Assembly (NCBI GenBank): GCA_000754445.1
Contig: JNSD01000002.1
Location: forward strand, 62,001-126,000
Length of the DNA: 64,000 nt
From: an actinobacterium acMicro-4
GTDB lineage: Bacteria; Actinomycetota; Actinomycetes; Actinomycetales; Microbacteriaceae
Reading direction: 5' to 3'
A program made the position numbers and the translations under genes. The notes below the pieces were generated by a model. The model ran no database searches and was not told the DNA's origin. It was given only the letters and a program-made list of their open reading frames with translations. Positions 9,141 to 18,698 of the stretch are shown here, piece after piece; within the stretch, counting starts at the first letter, position 1, and each line of letters opens with the position of its first letter.

Positions 9141-10553
9141 ATGTCACAGGGGGAAAGCTCCGCGCGAGATGTTTCAGGGTTGCGCGACCTGGTCGTTGCT
9201 GGGGCGCCCCAGATTGTGGCTGATTTGTCCGGCCTAATTCGGATTCCTTCGGTGTCGTGGGACGGCTTTAATCACGCTCACCTGGACGCCAGCGCCGCCC
9301 GCGTGGCTGAACTGTTCACTGCAACGGGTCTGTTTGGCACGGTCGGCGTTTACCGGCATGGTGAGGGAGCCCCCGCCGTGATTGCCCGTCGTGAACCGGT
9401 GGGGAATGCTCCGACGGTGGTTCTCTACGCTCACCACGATGTCCAGCCTCCCGGGGAGGAAACGCAGTGGGATAGTCCGGCATTCGAGCCGACCGTTCGT
9501 GACGGGCGCCTCTACGGGCGGGGAAGTGCTGACGATAAGGCCGGTATTGCGGTTCACCTCGCGGCCCTTCGGGCACTAGCCACGCATCACGCGGGAGATC
9601 TTCGCCTGGGGCTCGTGGTGTTCATCGAGGGTGAGGAAGAAAACGGGTCGCCCTCATTTGCCGGCTTCCTGCACGAACATCGTGAGCTACTCCGGGGCGA
9701 GGTCATCGTTGTCGCGGACTCCGATAACCCCTCGACCGAGATCCCAGCACTCACGGTGAGCCTCCGTGGCAACGTGACTGCGACGCTTCGGGTGCGAACC
9801 CTGAACCATGCGGTGCACTCGGGCATGTTCGGTGGCGTGTTGCCCGATGCCATGATGGCGTTTGTGGCCCTTGCCGCGTCGTTCTATGACGCGCAGGGCG
9901 GAGTCGCCATCAGTGGCCTCGAGGGCGTAGAGCAGAGCACGTCAGGCGAAGCCCCCAAAGTCGGTCACGAGGCGCCCCTTGCCCAGGGTGTCAGCGAAGT
10001 TGGCCGTGGTTCGGTTCCCCAGCGTCTGTGGCGATCAGCCGCGCTCACGATTACGGGGATGGATATTCCGAGCGTCGCACACGCATCGAATACCCTGCTG
10101 CCGGAGGTTTCCGCCAAGCTGTCACTTCGGGTTCCTCCGGGAATGTCGGCAGGCTCAGCACTCGCGCTTCTGAAGGACCACATCACCAGGCAGATTCGGT
10201 TTGGGGCCACCTGGGAGCTCCACGATGTTTCATTGGGTGAGCCGTTCTCGCTCGACCCGTCGGGGCCAGTTGTCGGGCTTGCAGCCACAGCCTTGGCCAA
10301 GGGGTTTGGCGCCGAGGCCGTGTATCAGGGGGTCGGAGGGTCCATCCCATTTATTTCGCAGTTGGCGGAGGTTTTCCCGCAGGCTCAGATACTCGTTACC
10401 GGCATTGAAGATCCGGACACCAGGGCGCACAGCCCCAATGAGTCCCTCGACCTTCGCGTGCTCTGGCGAGCGATACTCTCGGAAGCGGTACTTCTCTCCG
10501 AGCTGAATCGCCGGGAAATCTCAGACTTGGCCGAGGTTCGCGCTCTAGACTAG
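9141..10553 (+). CDS. M20 family metallopeptidase (dipeptidase-like)
   Basis: Zinc-dependent exopeptidase of the M20/ArgE/DapE family, likely a cytosolic dipeptidase. Metal and catalytic motifs are present: YAHHDVQPPG (first His-x-Asp around residues 98-100), GRGSADDKAG, and FIEGEEENGSPS with the catalytic Glu pair; the C-terminal metal motif is the AHSPNESL region. 470 aa fits. ATG 9141 is preferred over upstream in-frame starts because a TAAGAT -10 lies seven bases before it and longer versions would read through the promoter region. Substrate is not predictable. Confidence 0.88.
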   Translation: MSQGESSARDVSGLRDLVVAGAPQIVADLSGLIRIPSVSWDGFNHAHLDASAARVAELFTATGLFGTVGVYRHGEGAPAVIARREPVGNAPTVVLYAHHDVQPPGEETQWDSPAFEPTVRDGRLYGRGSADDKAGIAVHLAALRALATHHAGDLRLGLVVFIEGEEENGSPSFAGFLHEHRELLRGEVIVVADSDNPSTEIPALTVSLRGNVTATLRVRTLNHAVHSGMFGGVLPDAMMAFVALAASFYDAQGGVAISGLEGVEQSTSGEAPKVGHEAPLAQGVSEVGRGSVPQRLWRSAALTITGMDIPSVAHASNTLLPEVSAKLSLRVPPGMSAGSALALLKDHITRQIRFGATWELHDVSLGEPFSLDPSGPVVGLAATALAKGFGAEAVYQGVGGSIPFISQLAEVFPQAQILVTGIEDPDTRAHSPNESLDLRVLWRAILSEAVLLSELNRREISDLAEVRALD

Positions 10554-10573
10554 GGCCGTTGGAAGGACACGAC

Positions 10574-10921
10574 ATGACGGATATTGTCAAAGACGCTCAC
10601 ACGGTCGGCCTGACCGATCGTGCGGCTGAAAAAGTGAAAAGCCTGCTCGAGCAAGAAGGCCGCGATGACCTGCGTCTGCGGGTTGCGGTGCAGCCGGGTG
10701 GTTGTTCCGGCCTCATTTATCAGCTCTTTTTTGACGAGCGTTTGATGGATGACGACCTGGTGAGAGACTTCTCCGGTGTTGAGTTGGTCGTCGACAAGAT
10801 GAGTTCTCCGTATCTGGATGGCGCGTCGGTCGACTTCGAAGACACCATCCAAAAACAGGGTTTTACTATCGACAACCCCAACGCTCAGGGAAGCTGTGCG
10901 TGTGGGGACAGTTTCAGCTAA
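10574..10921 (+). CDS. erpA: A-type iron-sulfur cluster carrier (HesB/IscA/ErpA family)
   Basis: Small Fe-S carrier or insertion protein that passes clusters to client enzymes. The three conserved cysteines are present: Cys44 in PGGCSGL and Cys108/Cys110 in the SCACGDSF tail. ATG at 10574 has GGAAGGA at 10560-10566 in good spacing, so the TTG 15 bases upstream is less likely. 115 aa is typical. It lies just before the cytochrome oxidase genes, as in many actinobacteria, consistent with supplying clusters to the respiratory chain. The symbol is family-level. Confidence 0.88.
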   Translation: MTDIVKDAHTVGLTDRAAEKVKSLLEQEGRDDLRLRVAVQPGGCSGLIYQLFFDERLMDDDLVRDFSGVELVVDKMSSPYLDGASVDFEDTIQKQGFTIDNPNAQGSCACGDSFS

Positions 10922-10982
10922 AACACCGCAAATACCCAGCCCACACGGCAGCGTTCAGCCTGAACCCCGCAGGGTGATGGCG

Positions 10983-10988
10983 TAGACT
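10983..10988 (+). promoter_or_regulatory. putative -10 element of the ctaCDF operon
   Basis: TAGACT about 38 bases before the ctaC GTG start; the resulting leader contains AAAGGGA as a ribosome site. No clear -35 hexamer. Confidence 0.4.
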
Positions 10989-11026
10989 GGGGGCAAATAC
11001 GGTGAGTTATCGGTGAAAGGGAAGTT

Positions 11027-11887
11027 GTGCGTCACGACCTCAAACGCGGCCTCAGAGGCGCATCCTTAGTAGCGATTCTTGCCCTTGTTCTCAGTGGGTG
11101 CACCCAACAGTCCATGCTCGGGTGGTTACCGACCGAGCGTGGTCTCACGAACCAGGTTGACCGAGTCATTGACCTGTGGGTTGTGTCCTGGATTGTGTTG
11201 CTGGTTGTTGGAGTCACCACCTGGTTGCTCATTATTTGGGCAGCTGTTGTCTACCGCAGGCGCAAGGGCCAGACGGGCCTGCCCCAGCAGCTTCGCTACA
11301 ACATGCCCATTGAAACCTTCTACACGATTGTCCCGCTGATTTTGGTGCTGGGCTTCTTCGCCTTCACGGCGCGTGACCAAACCGTCATCGAGGCCCCCTT
11401 GCCCACACCCGATGTGTCTATCGAGGTCTACGGCAAGCGCTGGGCATGGGACTTCAACTACCTCACCGAGAACGTGTATTCCCCGGGTATTCAGGCCCAG
11501 GAGATTCCTGGCGGCGGGGTCGACTCTGAGCTGTTGCCGAAGCTGTACCTGCCAGTCAACAAGTCGGTAGAAATCAAGATCGAGTCCCGCGACGTTATTC
11601 ACTCCTTCTGGGTCATTGATTTTCTCTACAAGAAGGACATGATCCCGTCGAGAACCAACTATTGGTACTTCATTCCTCAGCAGGAGGGCGTTTTCCGCGG
11701 TAAGTGCGCCGAGCTCTGTGGCGAGTACCACTCGTTGATGCTTTTCGAAGTCCACGTTGTCTCTGAAGCCGAGTACCAACGCCAGATTGGCGCCCTCCGA
11801 GGCGCTGGCAACGTGGGACGCCTTGGTCCCGAACTGAACGTTTTGCAAAACCTTCCAGGTACCACACCAGCGAGCGAAAGGGAATAA
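11027..11887 (+). CDS. ctaC: cytochrome c oxidase subunit II
   Basis: CuA-bearing subunit of the aa3 oxidase; takes electrons from the cytochrome bcc complex. A lipoprotein signal peptide with lipobox LSGC (Cys25) precedes two membrane helices (about 45-75 and 95-120) and the extracytoplasmic cupredoxin domain. CuA ligands are in CAELCGEYHSLM: Cys227, Cys231, His235, Met238. The aromatic motif KRWAWDFNY is present. GTG start with AAAGGGA. Four bases separate its stop from ctaD, so it heads a ctaC-ctaD-ctaF operon. Lipidation would need Lgt, LspA and Lnt; lnt is in this window. Confidence 0.96.
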   Translation: MRHDLKRGLRGASLVAILALVLSGCTQQSMLGWLPTERGLTNQVDRVIDLWVVSWIVLLVVGVTTWLLIIWAAVVYRRRKGQTGLPQQLRYNMPIETFYTIVPLILVLGFFAFTARDQTVIEAPLPTPDVSIEVYGKRWAWDFNYLTENVYSPGIQAQEIPGGGVDSELLPKLYLPVNKSVEIKIESRDVIHSFWVIDFLYKKDMIPSRTNYWYFIPQQEGVFRGKCAELCGEYHSLMLFEVHVVSEAEYQRQIGALRGAGNVGRLGPELNVLQNLPGTTPASERE

Positions 11888-11890
11888 GAG

Positions 11891-13606
11891 ATGACCACCA
11901 CAGCGCCCAGGCCTTCGGTAACGGAGACCCCCCAGGGACTTTCCAATTCTCGTGTCGCCCGCAAGGGAAACGTCTTCGTCGACTGGTTGACCACCACTGA
12001 CCACAAGAAAATCGGGTATCTCTACCTGATTACGTCCTTTGTTTACTTCGTTATTGCTGGTGTGATGGCGTTGGTCATCCGCGCTCAGCTGTTTGCGCCA
12101 GGCCTAGAGATTGTGGCGACCAAAGAGCAGTACAACCAGCTCTTCACCATGCACGGAACCATCATGTTGCTGATGTTCGCAACCCCTCTCTTTGCTGGGT
12201 TCGCCAACGTCTTGATGCCACTGCAAATCGGTGCTCCGGACGTTGCCTTCCCCAGGCTTAACGCCTTGGCGTTTTGGTTCTTCAACTTCGGCTCTCTCAT
12301 CGCAGTGGCTGGATTCTTGACCCCTCAGGGTGCCGCATCCTTTGGCTGGTTCGCCTACACGCCGCTCTCGAGCCAAACGTTCACACCCGGTATCGGCGGG
12401 AATATGTGGGTCTTTGGCCTGGGTCTCAGTGGTTTTGGAACGATCCTTGGCGCTGTGAACTTCATCACCACGATTATTACCATGCGCGTGCCCGGCATGA
12501 CCATGTGGCGCATGCCGATCTTCACCTGGAACACTCTGGTTACTTCTATTCTGGTGATTCTTGCCTTCCCCGTCCTTGCTGCAGCCATGTTGGCGCTGGG
12601 CAGTGACCGGGTATTTGGCTCGCACGTCTACGACGCGTCCAATGGTGGCGCCATCTTGTGGCAGCACTTGTTCTGGTTCTTTGGCCACCCCGAGGTGTAC
12701 ATCATTGCGCTGCCATTCTTTGGCATTGTCTCCGAGATCTTCCCCGTCTTCAGCCGCAAGCCTGTGTTTGGCTACAAGACTCTGGTCTACGCGACCATTG
12801 CGATTGCCGCGCTGTCCATGACGGTGTGGGCTCACCACATGTATGTCACGGGCTCCGTACTGTTGCCCTTCTTTGCGCTCATGACAATGCTCATAGCGGT
12901 GCCCACAGGGGTGAAGATATTCAACTGGATTGGCACGATGTGGCGCGGCTCTGTGACGTTTGAGACGCCCATTGTTTACGCCCTTGGCTTCCTCGTTTCC
13001 TTCGTGTTCGGCGGTCTTACCGGGGTAATCCTGGCGTCACCTCCTCTGGACTTCCACGTCTCCGACTCCTACTTCGTGGTGGCCCACTTCCACTACGTGG
13101 TCTTTGGGACCGTGGTATTCGCGATGTTTGCTGGATTCTTCTTCTGGTGGCCGAAGTTCACCGGCAAGATGCTCAACGAATCTCTTGGCCACATCCAGTT
13201 CTGGCTGCTCTTCGTTGGATTCCACATGACTTTCCTCATCCAGCACTGGCTTGGCGTTATGGGAATGCCCAGGCGTTATGCCACCTACCTCCCCGAGGAT
13301 GGCTTCACCTGGATGAACCAGCTTTCTACCGTGGGATCTGTGCTCCTGGCGCTGTCGATGATTCCGTTCTTCCTGAACGTGTATCTCACGGCACGAAATG
13401 GCCAGAAGGTGACCGTGAACGACCCCTGGGGTTACGGTCGCTCGCTCGAGTGGGCGACGAGCTGCCCGCCCCCTCGGCACAACTTCACGTCGATTCCTCG
13501 GATTCGCTCCGAGTCTCCTGCTTTCGACTTGAACCACCCGGAAGTTGACTTGCCGATGGCCATCGACCCGTCTAAGTCGCCGGCTAAGGCGAAAGGCAAG
13601 GCATGA
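11891..13606 (+). CDS. ctaD: cytochrome c oxidase subunit I
   Basis: Haem-copper catalytic subunit of the aa3-type terminal oxidase (O2 to H2O, proton pumping). Twelve membrane helices; haem and CuB ligand motifs are visible: MHGTIMLL (low-spin haem His), [14 protein letters not shown] with the His-Tyr cross-link region, HHMYVTG (CuB His pair) and [10 protein letters not shown] (haem a3 and a His pairs). 571 aa is normal for actinobacteria. Its stop overlaps the ctaF start in ATGA. Confidence 0.97.
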   Translation: MTTTAPRPSVTETPQGLSNSRVARKGNVFVDWLTTTDHKKIGYLYLITSFVYFVIAGVMALVIRAQLFAPGLEIVATKEQYNQLFTMHGTIMLLMFATPLFAGFANVLMPLQIGAPDVAFPRLNALAFWFFNFGSLIAVAGFLTPQGAASFGWFAYTPLSSQTFTPGIGGNMWVFGLGLSGFGTILGAVNFITTIITMRVPGMTMWRMPIFTWNTLVTSILVILAFPVLAAAMLALGSDRVFGSHVYDASNGGAILWQHLFWFFGHPEVYIIALPFFGIVSEIFPVFSRKPVFGYKTLVYATIAIAALSMTVWAHHMYVTGSVLLPFFALMTMLIAVPTGVKIFNWIGTMWRGSVTFETPIVYALGFLVSFVFGGLTGVILASPPLDFHVSDSYFVVAHFHYVVFGTVVFAMFAGFFFWWPKFTGKMLNESLGHIQFWLLFVGFHMTFLIQHWLGVMGMPRRYATYLPEDGFTWMNQLSTVGSVLLALSMIPFFLNVYLTARNGQKVTVNDPWGYGRSLEWATSCPPPRHNFTSIPRIRSESPAFDLNHPEVDLPMAIDPSKSPAKAKGKA

Positions 13607-14019
13607 AGACCAACATTGTTGTCCTGTGGGTGATGGCTCTCTATTTCTTTGTGCTCACCGCTGTCTACACGGTGTGGGCGATTATCGACACTGGTGTGGT
13701 GGAGTGGATTGGCACCATTGCCATTGGCCTGAGCGGCATCCTGGCAACTTTCATTGCTTTCTATCTTCAGGTGCAACTGCGAAACCAGGGTGGCGTCTTG
13801 CCAGAAGACAGGCTCGATGCTGGTATCGATGACGGCGATCCAGAGCTTGGCTTCTATAGCCCCTGGAGCTGGTGGCCCATGATGTTGGCTGCCGGAGCCG
13901 CTATCGCCATGCTTGGTTTCGCCGTGGGAACCTGGGTCGCTTTTTACGCCATTCCTGTGGTGTTGATTGCTCTGGTGGGCTGGAGCTTTGAGTATTACCG
14001 AGGATATTTTGCCCGCTAA
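13603..14019 (+). CDS. ctaF: cytochrome c oxidase subunit IV (actinobacterial)
   Basis: Small accessory subunit found in the actinobacterial bcc-aa3 supercomplex. Four hydrophobic segments: residues about 5-28 and 33-58 in the N-terminal half, a polar loop with an acidic stretch ([17 protein letters not shown]) and two further helices (about 88-130). The YSPWSWWP motif is typical of CtaF. It is coupled to ctaD by a four-base overlap and overlaps the downstream GNAT start. Confidence 0.93.
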   Translation: MKTNIVVLWVMALYFFVLTAVYTVWAIIDTGVVEWIGTIAIGLSGILATFIAFYLQVQLRNQGGVLPEDRLDAGIDDGDPELGFYSPWSWWPMMLAAGAAIAMLGFAVGTWVAFYAIPVVLIALVGWSFEYYRGYFAR

Positions 14020-14443
14020 TCCCGTCACGGTGCGCTATGCCAGCGCAGAGGACGAGGCGGCCCTGCTGGGTCTGGTCGGCACTCTGGGGCACGCAGTCCC
14101 GCTCGACTCATCCGTTTTTTCCGGTTCTTTGGCGGGGGCGCTCGCAGACTTTCCCCGCACGCTGATTCACGTGGCGGAGGTGGACGGTCAGGTCGTAGGG
14201 TACGCGCTCACCACAATCTCGACCCTGCTCTACACCAACGGAGCCTCAGCTCAGCTTCAAGAAATAGCTGTGGACGACTCGCTGCAAACTCGGGGCGTCG
14301 GAACCGCGTTGGTTCGCGCTGTGGAGGCCGAGTGCCAGAAACACGGCGTGACACAGCTCACAGTCGCCTCCAGGCGCGCGGGTGGCTTCTATGACCGCCT
14401 CGGCTACACCCAGCAAGCCGAATACATGAGACGGCTGTTCTAG
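14009..14443 (+). CDS. GNAT family N-acetyltransferase
   Basis: Acetyl-CoA-dependent acetyltransferase of unknown substrate. The GNAT fold is seen from VTVRYASAEDEAALL through VAEVDGQVVGYAL (beta 4), LQEIAVDDSLQTRGVGTALV with the acetyl-CoA loop (Q-x-x-G-V-G), to SRRAGGFYDRLGY. Start: TTG 14009 has GAGGA four bases upstream and overlaps the ctaF stop by 11 bases; GTG 14030 is an alternative without a ribosome site. About 144 aa. Being coupled to oxidase genes is unusual, though the link may be only positional. Confidence 0.8.
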   Translation: MPANPVTVRYASAEDEAALLGLVGTLGHAVPLDSSVFSGSLAGALADFPRTLIHVAEVDGQVVGYALTTISTLLYTNGASAQLQEIAVDDSLQTRGVGTALVRAVEAECQKHGVTQLTVASRRAGGFYDRLGYTQQAEYMRRLF

Positions 14444-14483
14444 GGCTTCTCAACGCCTCACGAGCAGTTCGGCAACACCCTGC

Positions 14484-16094
14484 CTAGTGATGCGAGGCGT
14501 CCTCTAGTTCTTTGCGGGAGACAGGCATGACCCGATCTTCAAAGAACCACCTGGAGAGTCCGGCCCGAAGTCTGGTGCCCGCAGTGATGCGACCCTTGTC
14601 GTTGGGGCGCACGGTGAGCGGCTTGTACTCTTCGAAGTCGAGCAGGCGCCAGCGCTCGTAGTCGTCTAGCTGCTCGTGAACCTCGACGTATTCGCCACCA
14701 GGGAGGCGCACAATACGACCACTCTCGTAGCCGTGAAGGGCAATCTCGCGATCCTTACGCTGGAGTGCTAAACACGTGCGCTTAGCAATCAGGAAGGCCG
14801 CAATTGGCCCGACAATCAACAGCACCTGCAGCGTCGTGATGACGCCCTCAATAGTGAGCTTGAAGTGGGTGGCAATCAGGTCGGAGCTAGCAGCTGCCCA
14901 GAGCACCGCGTAGAAAACGACACCGGCAGCACCAATACCGGTGCGAGTCGGGGCGTTCCTGGGACGGTCAGCAATGTGGTGTTCGCGCTTGTCACCGGTG
15001 ATCCACGCCTCGATGAAGGGGTAGAGCGCTACCAATCCGATGAAGACGATGAGGAGCACCGTCGGGGCGAGAATATTCCACGACCACGTGTAGCCAAAGA
15101 GCACAAATTCCCAGCCCGGCGGAACAAGGCGCAGTGCGCCATCGGCAAAGCCGATATACCAGTCGGGTTGTGTTCCAGCAGAGACAGGGGAGGGGTCATA
15201 GGGCCCGTAGTTCCAAATGGGATTAATCGTGAAGAGCGACCCAATCAGCATCAGCACGCCAAAGACCAGGAAGAAGAACCCACCGGCCTTGGCGGCAAAC
15301 ACTGGCATCACGGGCGAGCCCACGACGTTGTCGTTGGTGCGACCGGGGCCAGCGAACTGAGTGTGCTTGTTGACCACGAGGAGAACCATGTGTATCGCGA
15401 GCGTCGCGATCAGAATGGCGGGCAAGAGCATGATGTGAAGCACATAGAGCCTCGGTATCACAACGGTGCCGGGGAATTCATCGCCAAAAAACAGATACGA
15501 CATCCACACACCAACCACGGGGAACGCCTTGATCATGCCGTCGATGATGCGTAAACCGTTACCGGAGAGCAGGTCGTCGGGGAGGCTGTACCCGGTGAAG
15601 CCCTCGGCCATTGCGAGGACGAAGAGTAGGAAGCCAACGACCCAGTTGAGCTCGCGGGGCTTGCGGAAAGCACCCGTGAAGAACACGCGTAGCATGTGCA
15701 AGCCGATCGAAGCGATGAAGAGCAGTGCCGCCCAGTGGTGGACTTGACGCATGAGCAGCCCGCCGCGAATATCGAACGAGAGGTCCAAGGACGTGTGGTA
15801 CGCAACCGACATCTCGATGCCCTTGAGTGGCAGGTAGGAGCCGTCGTATTCGACCATGGTCATCGAAGGGTCAAAGAAGAACGTCAGGAAGGTTCCACTG
15901 ATGAGAATGACAATAAAGCTATACAGCGCAACTTCACCCAACATGAACGACCAGTGGTCGGGGAAAATCTTGCGGCCGAGGGCCTTAACAGCAACAGAGG
16001 CACTGGTGCGCTCATCCACGTAGTTGGCAGCCCAACCGGTGAACTTCATGCCCCGCCCAGGTGCAGCAGTCTTGTCTTGTACTGTTTGGCTCAC
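14484..16094 (-). CDS. qcrB: cytochrome bc1 complex cytochrome b subunit
   Basis: Quinol-oxidising, di-haem cytochrome b of the bcc complex. The first helical block carries the haem His pairs (WSFMLGEVALYSF, HHWAALLFIASIGLHMLRVFFTGAFRKPRE); the Qo-site PEWY-type motif appears as PDWYIGFADG. The C-terminal extension beyond helix 8 (about residue 400 onward) is long and charged, as in actinobacterial QcrB. 536 aa. GTG start overlaps the qcrA stop by four bases. It converges on the GNAT gene with a 40-base gap. Confidence 0.97.
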   Translation of the reverse strand: MSQTVQDKTAAPGRGMKFTGWAANYVDERTSASVAVKALGRKIFPDHWSFMLGEVALYSFIVILISGTFLTFFFDPSMTMVEYDGSYLPLKGIEMSVAYHTSLDLSFDIRGGLLMRQVHHWAALLFIASIGLHMLRVFFTGAFRKPRELNWVVGFLLFVLAMAEGFTGYSLPDDLLSGNGLRIIDGMIKAFPVVGVWMSYLFFGDEFPGTVVIPRLYVLHIMLLPAILIATLAIHMVLLVVNKHTQFAGPGRTNDNVVGSPVMPVFAAKAGGFFFLVFGVLMLIGSLFTINPIWNYGPYDPSPVSAGTQPDWYIGFADGALRLVPPGWEFVLFGYTWSWNILAPTVLLIVFIGLVALYPFIEAWITGDKREHHIADRPRNAPTRTGIGAAGVVFYAVLWAAASSDLIATHFKLTIEGVITTLQVLLIVGPIAAFLIAKRTCLALQRKDREIALHGYESGRIVRLPGGEYVEVHEQLDDYERWRLLDFEEYKPLTVRPNDKGRITAGTRLRAGLSRWFFEDRVMPVSRKELEDASHH

Positions 16095-17146
16095 AGTTCA
16101 CGCTCCCAGAAGCTCGGTCCTACAGGTTCAGTGAAATCACTTTGTGCTACTAGATATCCTTCACCATCAATGGTGATAGGAAGCTGTGGAAGAGGACGTG
16201 CAGCTGGCCCAAAGATCACTTCACAGTGGTTAGCCACGTCGAACTCGGATTGGTGGCACGGGCACAGCAGGTGGTGCGTTTGCTGCTCGTAGAGGGCTAC
16301 AGGGCAGCCCACGTGGGTGCAAATCTTTGAGTAGGCCACAATTCCCTGATACGACCAGGATGCGCGCTCCGGGGTTTCGTTGAGGACCTCGACGGGTAAA
16401 CGCATGAGCAAGACAGCAGCCTTCGCTTTTTCCTCAATCTTGTGGTGCTCGAGCTCCGCAAGTCCCTCGGGAATGACGTGGAAGGCCGAACCAATAGTGA
16501 CCTCAGAGGCCTTGATGGGCAGGCCACTGGGGTCGCGGGCAAGGCGCACGCCTGGCTCCCACATGGTGTTCTTCATTTTCTTGATGGGGTCTGCCGCTGG
16601 AGCGAGGTCCCTAAAAAGCGCCACTGCAGGGATTGGGGCGGCAAGAAGGGCACCGATCAGAGTGTTGCGCACAAGTGAGCGCCTGGTGAAGCCCGACTCC
16701 TTGTTGGCTTGGCTGAAAATCTCGACGGCTGCATCGCGGGTTTCATCGTCGCCGCGTGTGGGGTGACGCTCTTCGACCAGCTCGTGACCGTGCATGAGCG
16801 ACTTCGCCCAGTGCACGGCGCCGATGCCGACTCCCAGCAACGCCACGGTGATTCCAAGCCCCACGAAAAGGTTGTTATTGCGGACAGACTGCATGTCACC
16901 GGGAACAATCGGAAAGAGTGAATACGCCACGGCCGCAAAAACGCTACCAACAATGGAGAGCGCGAAGAAGGTTGCAATGAGGCGCTCGGCCTTCTTCTCT
17001 TCCTTGGGGTCGAGGTCTGTCACGCGAAGGTGCTCAGGAGCGAGCCCGGGGTTGGCGGGTGTCTGGGAGGACACAACAGCAGTCCCGGGGTCGTTCTCAT
17101 CCTGTGGCGCAGCCTGCAGGTCCGTGCCCGGTGGCGTCGTGGCCAT
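16091..17146 (-). CDS. qcrA: cytochrome bc1 complex Rieske iron-sulfur subunit
   Basis: Rieske 2Fe-2S subunit of the bcc complex. The actinobacterial form has three N-terminal membrane helices (about residues 67-85, 100-122, 165-185) and a C-terminal Rieske domain with cluster motifs C276-T-H278 and C295-P-C-H298, plus disulfide partners Cys281 and Cys297. ATG 17146 is chosen: AAAGGA is 12 bases upstream, and the longer open frame would overlap the qcrC stop region. 351 aa. Order qcrC-qcrA-qcrB is the standard actinobacterial one. Confidence 0.95.
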   Translation of the reverse strand: MATTPPGTDLQAAPQDENDPGTAVVSSQTPANPGLAPEHLRVTDLDPKEEKKAERLIATFFALSIVGSVFAAVAYSLFPIVPGDMQSVRNNNLFVGLGITVALLGVGIGAVHWAKSLMHGHELVEERHPTRGDDETRDAAVEIFSQANKESGFTRRSLVRNTLIGALLAAPIPAVALFRDLAPAADPIKKMKNTMWEPGVRLARDPSGLPIKASEVTIGSAFHVIPEGLAELEHHKIEEKAKAAVLLMRLPVEVLNETPERASWSYQGIVAYSKICTHVGCPVALYEQQTHHLLCPCHQSEFDVANHCEVIFGPAARPLPQLPITIDGEGYLVAQSDFTEPVGPSFWEREL

Positions 17147-17174
17147 GACTGTGGTGTTTCCTTTCTCGTGAGTG

Positions 17175-17969
17175 TCAGTTAGATCGCGCGGTGAGCCAGA
17201 TCGCAACGGCAATTAGACCGCCAAGGCCAATCAGCCAAATAAACAGGCCCTCAGAAACGGGTCCAAGGCTGCCGAGTGCGAAGCCACCAACAGAGGGTGT
17301 CTCGTCCAGATACCGCAGGTAGGTGATGATGTCGTTTTTCTGCTCGGGGGTCAGGTTCATGTCACTAAACACCGGCATGTTCTGAGGGCCAGTAACCATC
17401 GCACCATAGACGTGAACCGGCTCCAGATCGTTGAGGTGAGGCGCGTACTTGCCCTCTGTTAGGGCCCCACCAGCACCGGCAACGTTGTGACACATCGCGC
17501 AGTTAATGCGGAAAAGAGCGGCGCCGTTGGCAGCGTCACCGTCACCGGCGTAGTAGCGGGGGTCTGGCAACGCGGGCCCGGGCGCCAAAGTGGCAACCCA
17601 TGCCCCAATCGCGTCAATCTGTGGCTGGGTGAACTGAACCGGCTTGACTGCGGCCTGAGGCCCAGAGGCCGCCATCGGCATGCGACCGGTTCCTACCTGG
17701 AAGTCAACTGAGAGAGCCCCCACACCAATGACAGACGGCCCTGCGGCGGTGCCCTCACCAAAGAGTCCATGGCAACTGGCGCAGTTCGCCAAGAAGAGCT
17801 TCTCGCCCTCTTCGACCAGAGATGCCTGTGATACCGGGGGAGTTTCTGCGTAGGCGATGCCCGCGGTTGTGGCGGCGTAGGCCCCACCGGTCACGAAGAG
17901 CGCAACTGCCAAGAGCAGGGCTCCGGCAAAGGGGTGACGGCGACCGATACGACGTGACTGGGGGGACAT
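17175..17969 (-). CDS. qcrC: di-haem cytochrome c subunit of the bcc complex
   Basis: Membrane-anchored c-type cytochrome that replaces soluble cytochrome c and feeds CuA of the oxidase directly. An N-terminal signal/anchor helix (about 14-40) is followed by two haem-binding motifs, CASCH (63-67) and CAMCH (157-161), with Met ligands downstream in GRMPMA and PQNMPVF. A C-terminal membrane helix (about 240-260) ends in TARSN. 264 aa, standard. Located between ctaE and qcrA on the same strand. Confidence 0.97.
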   Translation of the reverse strand: MSPQSRRIGRRHPFAGALLLAVALFVTGGAYAATTAGIAYAETPPVSQASLVEEGEKLFLANCASCHGLFGEGTAAGPSVIGVGALSVDFQVGTGRMPMAASGPQAAVKPVQFTQPQIDAIGAWVATLAPGPALPDPRYYAGDGDAANGAALFRINCAMCHNVAGAGGALTEGKYAPHLNDLEPVHVYGAMVTGPQNMPVFSDMNLTPEQKNDIITYLRYLDETPSVGGFALGSLGPVSEGLFIWLIGLGGLIAVAIWLTARSN

Positions 17970-17996
17970 GTCCGGGTTTTCTTCCTTGTTAGTGGG

Positions 17997-18608
17997 TTAT
18001 CGCAAAACGTAGATGACGAGGAACAGGCCAATCCAGACCACGTCGACAAAGTGCCAGTAGTACGACACGACAATTGCGCTGGTTGCTTCCCGGTGAGTGA
18101 AGACCCGGACCGCATAGGCGCGGCCGATGACTAACAGGAAGGCGATAAGTCCGCCCGTGACGTGGAGGCCGTGGAAACCAGTCGTCAGGTAGAACGCTGA
18201 GCCATAGGCATCAGAGTTGAGAGCTACGCCCTCAGAAACCAAAATCGCATACTCATACACCTGGCCGGCGACGAAGACAGCGCCCATCGCGTAGGTGAGA
18301 AAGAACCACTCGATCATGCCCCACTGGGTGGGCTTCCAGCCGGTGGCCCGTGCCTGCAGACGCTCCGCTGCGAAGACACCAAACTGCGCAGTCACACTGG
18401 AGAGCACCAAGATTGTGGTGTTGAGTGCAGCAAAGGGAATGTTGAGAAGCCCAGTGTTGTATTCCCAGAGTTCCGGGGATGTGGAGCGGAGTGTGAAGTA
18501 GATGGCGAAAAGTCCCGCAAAGAACATGACCTCACTTCCCAGCCACACAATTGTGCCCACGGCCACGACGTTAGGTCGGTTCACCGCGGGCGCTGAGAAT
18601 GAAGTCAT
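17997..18608 (-). CDS. ctaE: cytochrome c oxidase subunit III
   Basis: Core subunit III of the aa3 oxidase. About 203 aa with five or more membrane helices, starting [13 protein letters not shown] and showing the family features [17 protein letters not shown], a central polar segment [19 protein letters not shown] and [14 protein letters not shown] near the end. ATG 18608 is chosen by homology of this N-terminus; an in-frame GTG at 18623 overlaps the GGAAGG ribosome site. It heads ctaE-qcrC-qcrA-qcrB and is divergent from trpD. Confidence 0.95.
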   Translation of the reverse strand: MTSFSAPAVNRPNVVAVGTIVWLGSEVMFFAGLFAIYFTLRSTSPELWEYNTGLLNIPFAALNTTILVLSSVTAQFGVFAAERLQARATGWKPTQWGMIEWFFLTYAMGAVFVAGQVYEYAILVSEGVALNSDAYGSAFYLTTGFHGLHVTGGLIAFLLVIGRAYAVRVFTHREATSAIVVSYYWHFVDVVWIGLFLVIYVLR

Positions 18609-18686
18609 TGATGCGCTCGTCACCTTCCTATTATGCCTGATGTCTTTCTGGGATTTTGTTGAGCGACATACCGGAAAGCCTGGGGA

Positions 18687-18692
18687 TAGCAT
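18687..18692 (+). promoter_or_regulatory. putative -10 element of trpD
   Basis: TAGCAT ends six bases before the trpD ATG at 18699; no ribosome site between. It fits the leaderless pattern seen at other genes of the window. Confidence 0.4.
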
Positions 18693-18698
18693 GGGAAC

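Noticed and set aside
11126-12004. A 292-codon minus-strand frame across ctaC and the start of ctaD
   Set aside because: It is the antisense of well-identified genes, with no ribosome site and no recognisable motif.
14865-15554. A 229-codon open frame on the plus strand opposite qcrB
   Set aside because: It lies wholly within qcrB, whose protein is unmistakable. The frame's product is polar and low-complexity (many H, E, R), as expected from reading the antisense of helices.
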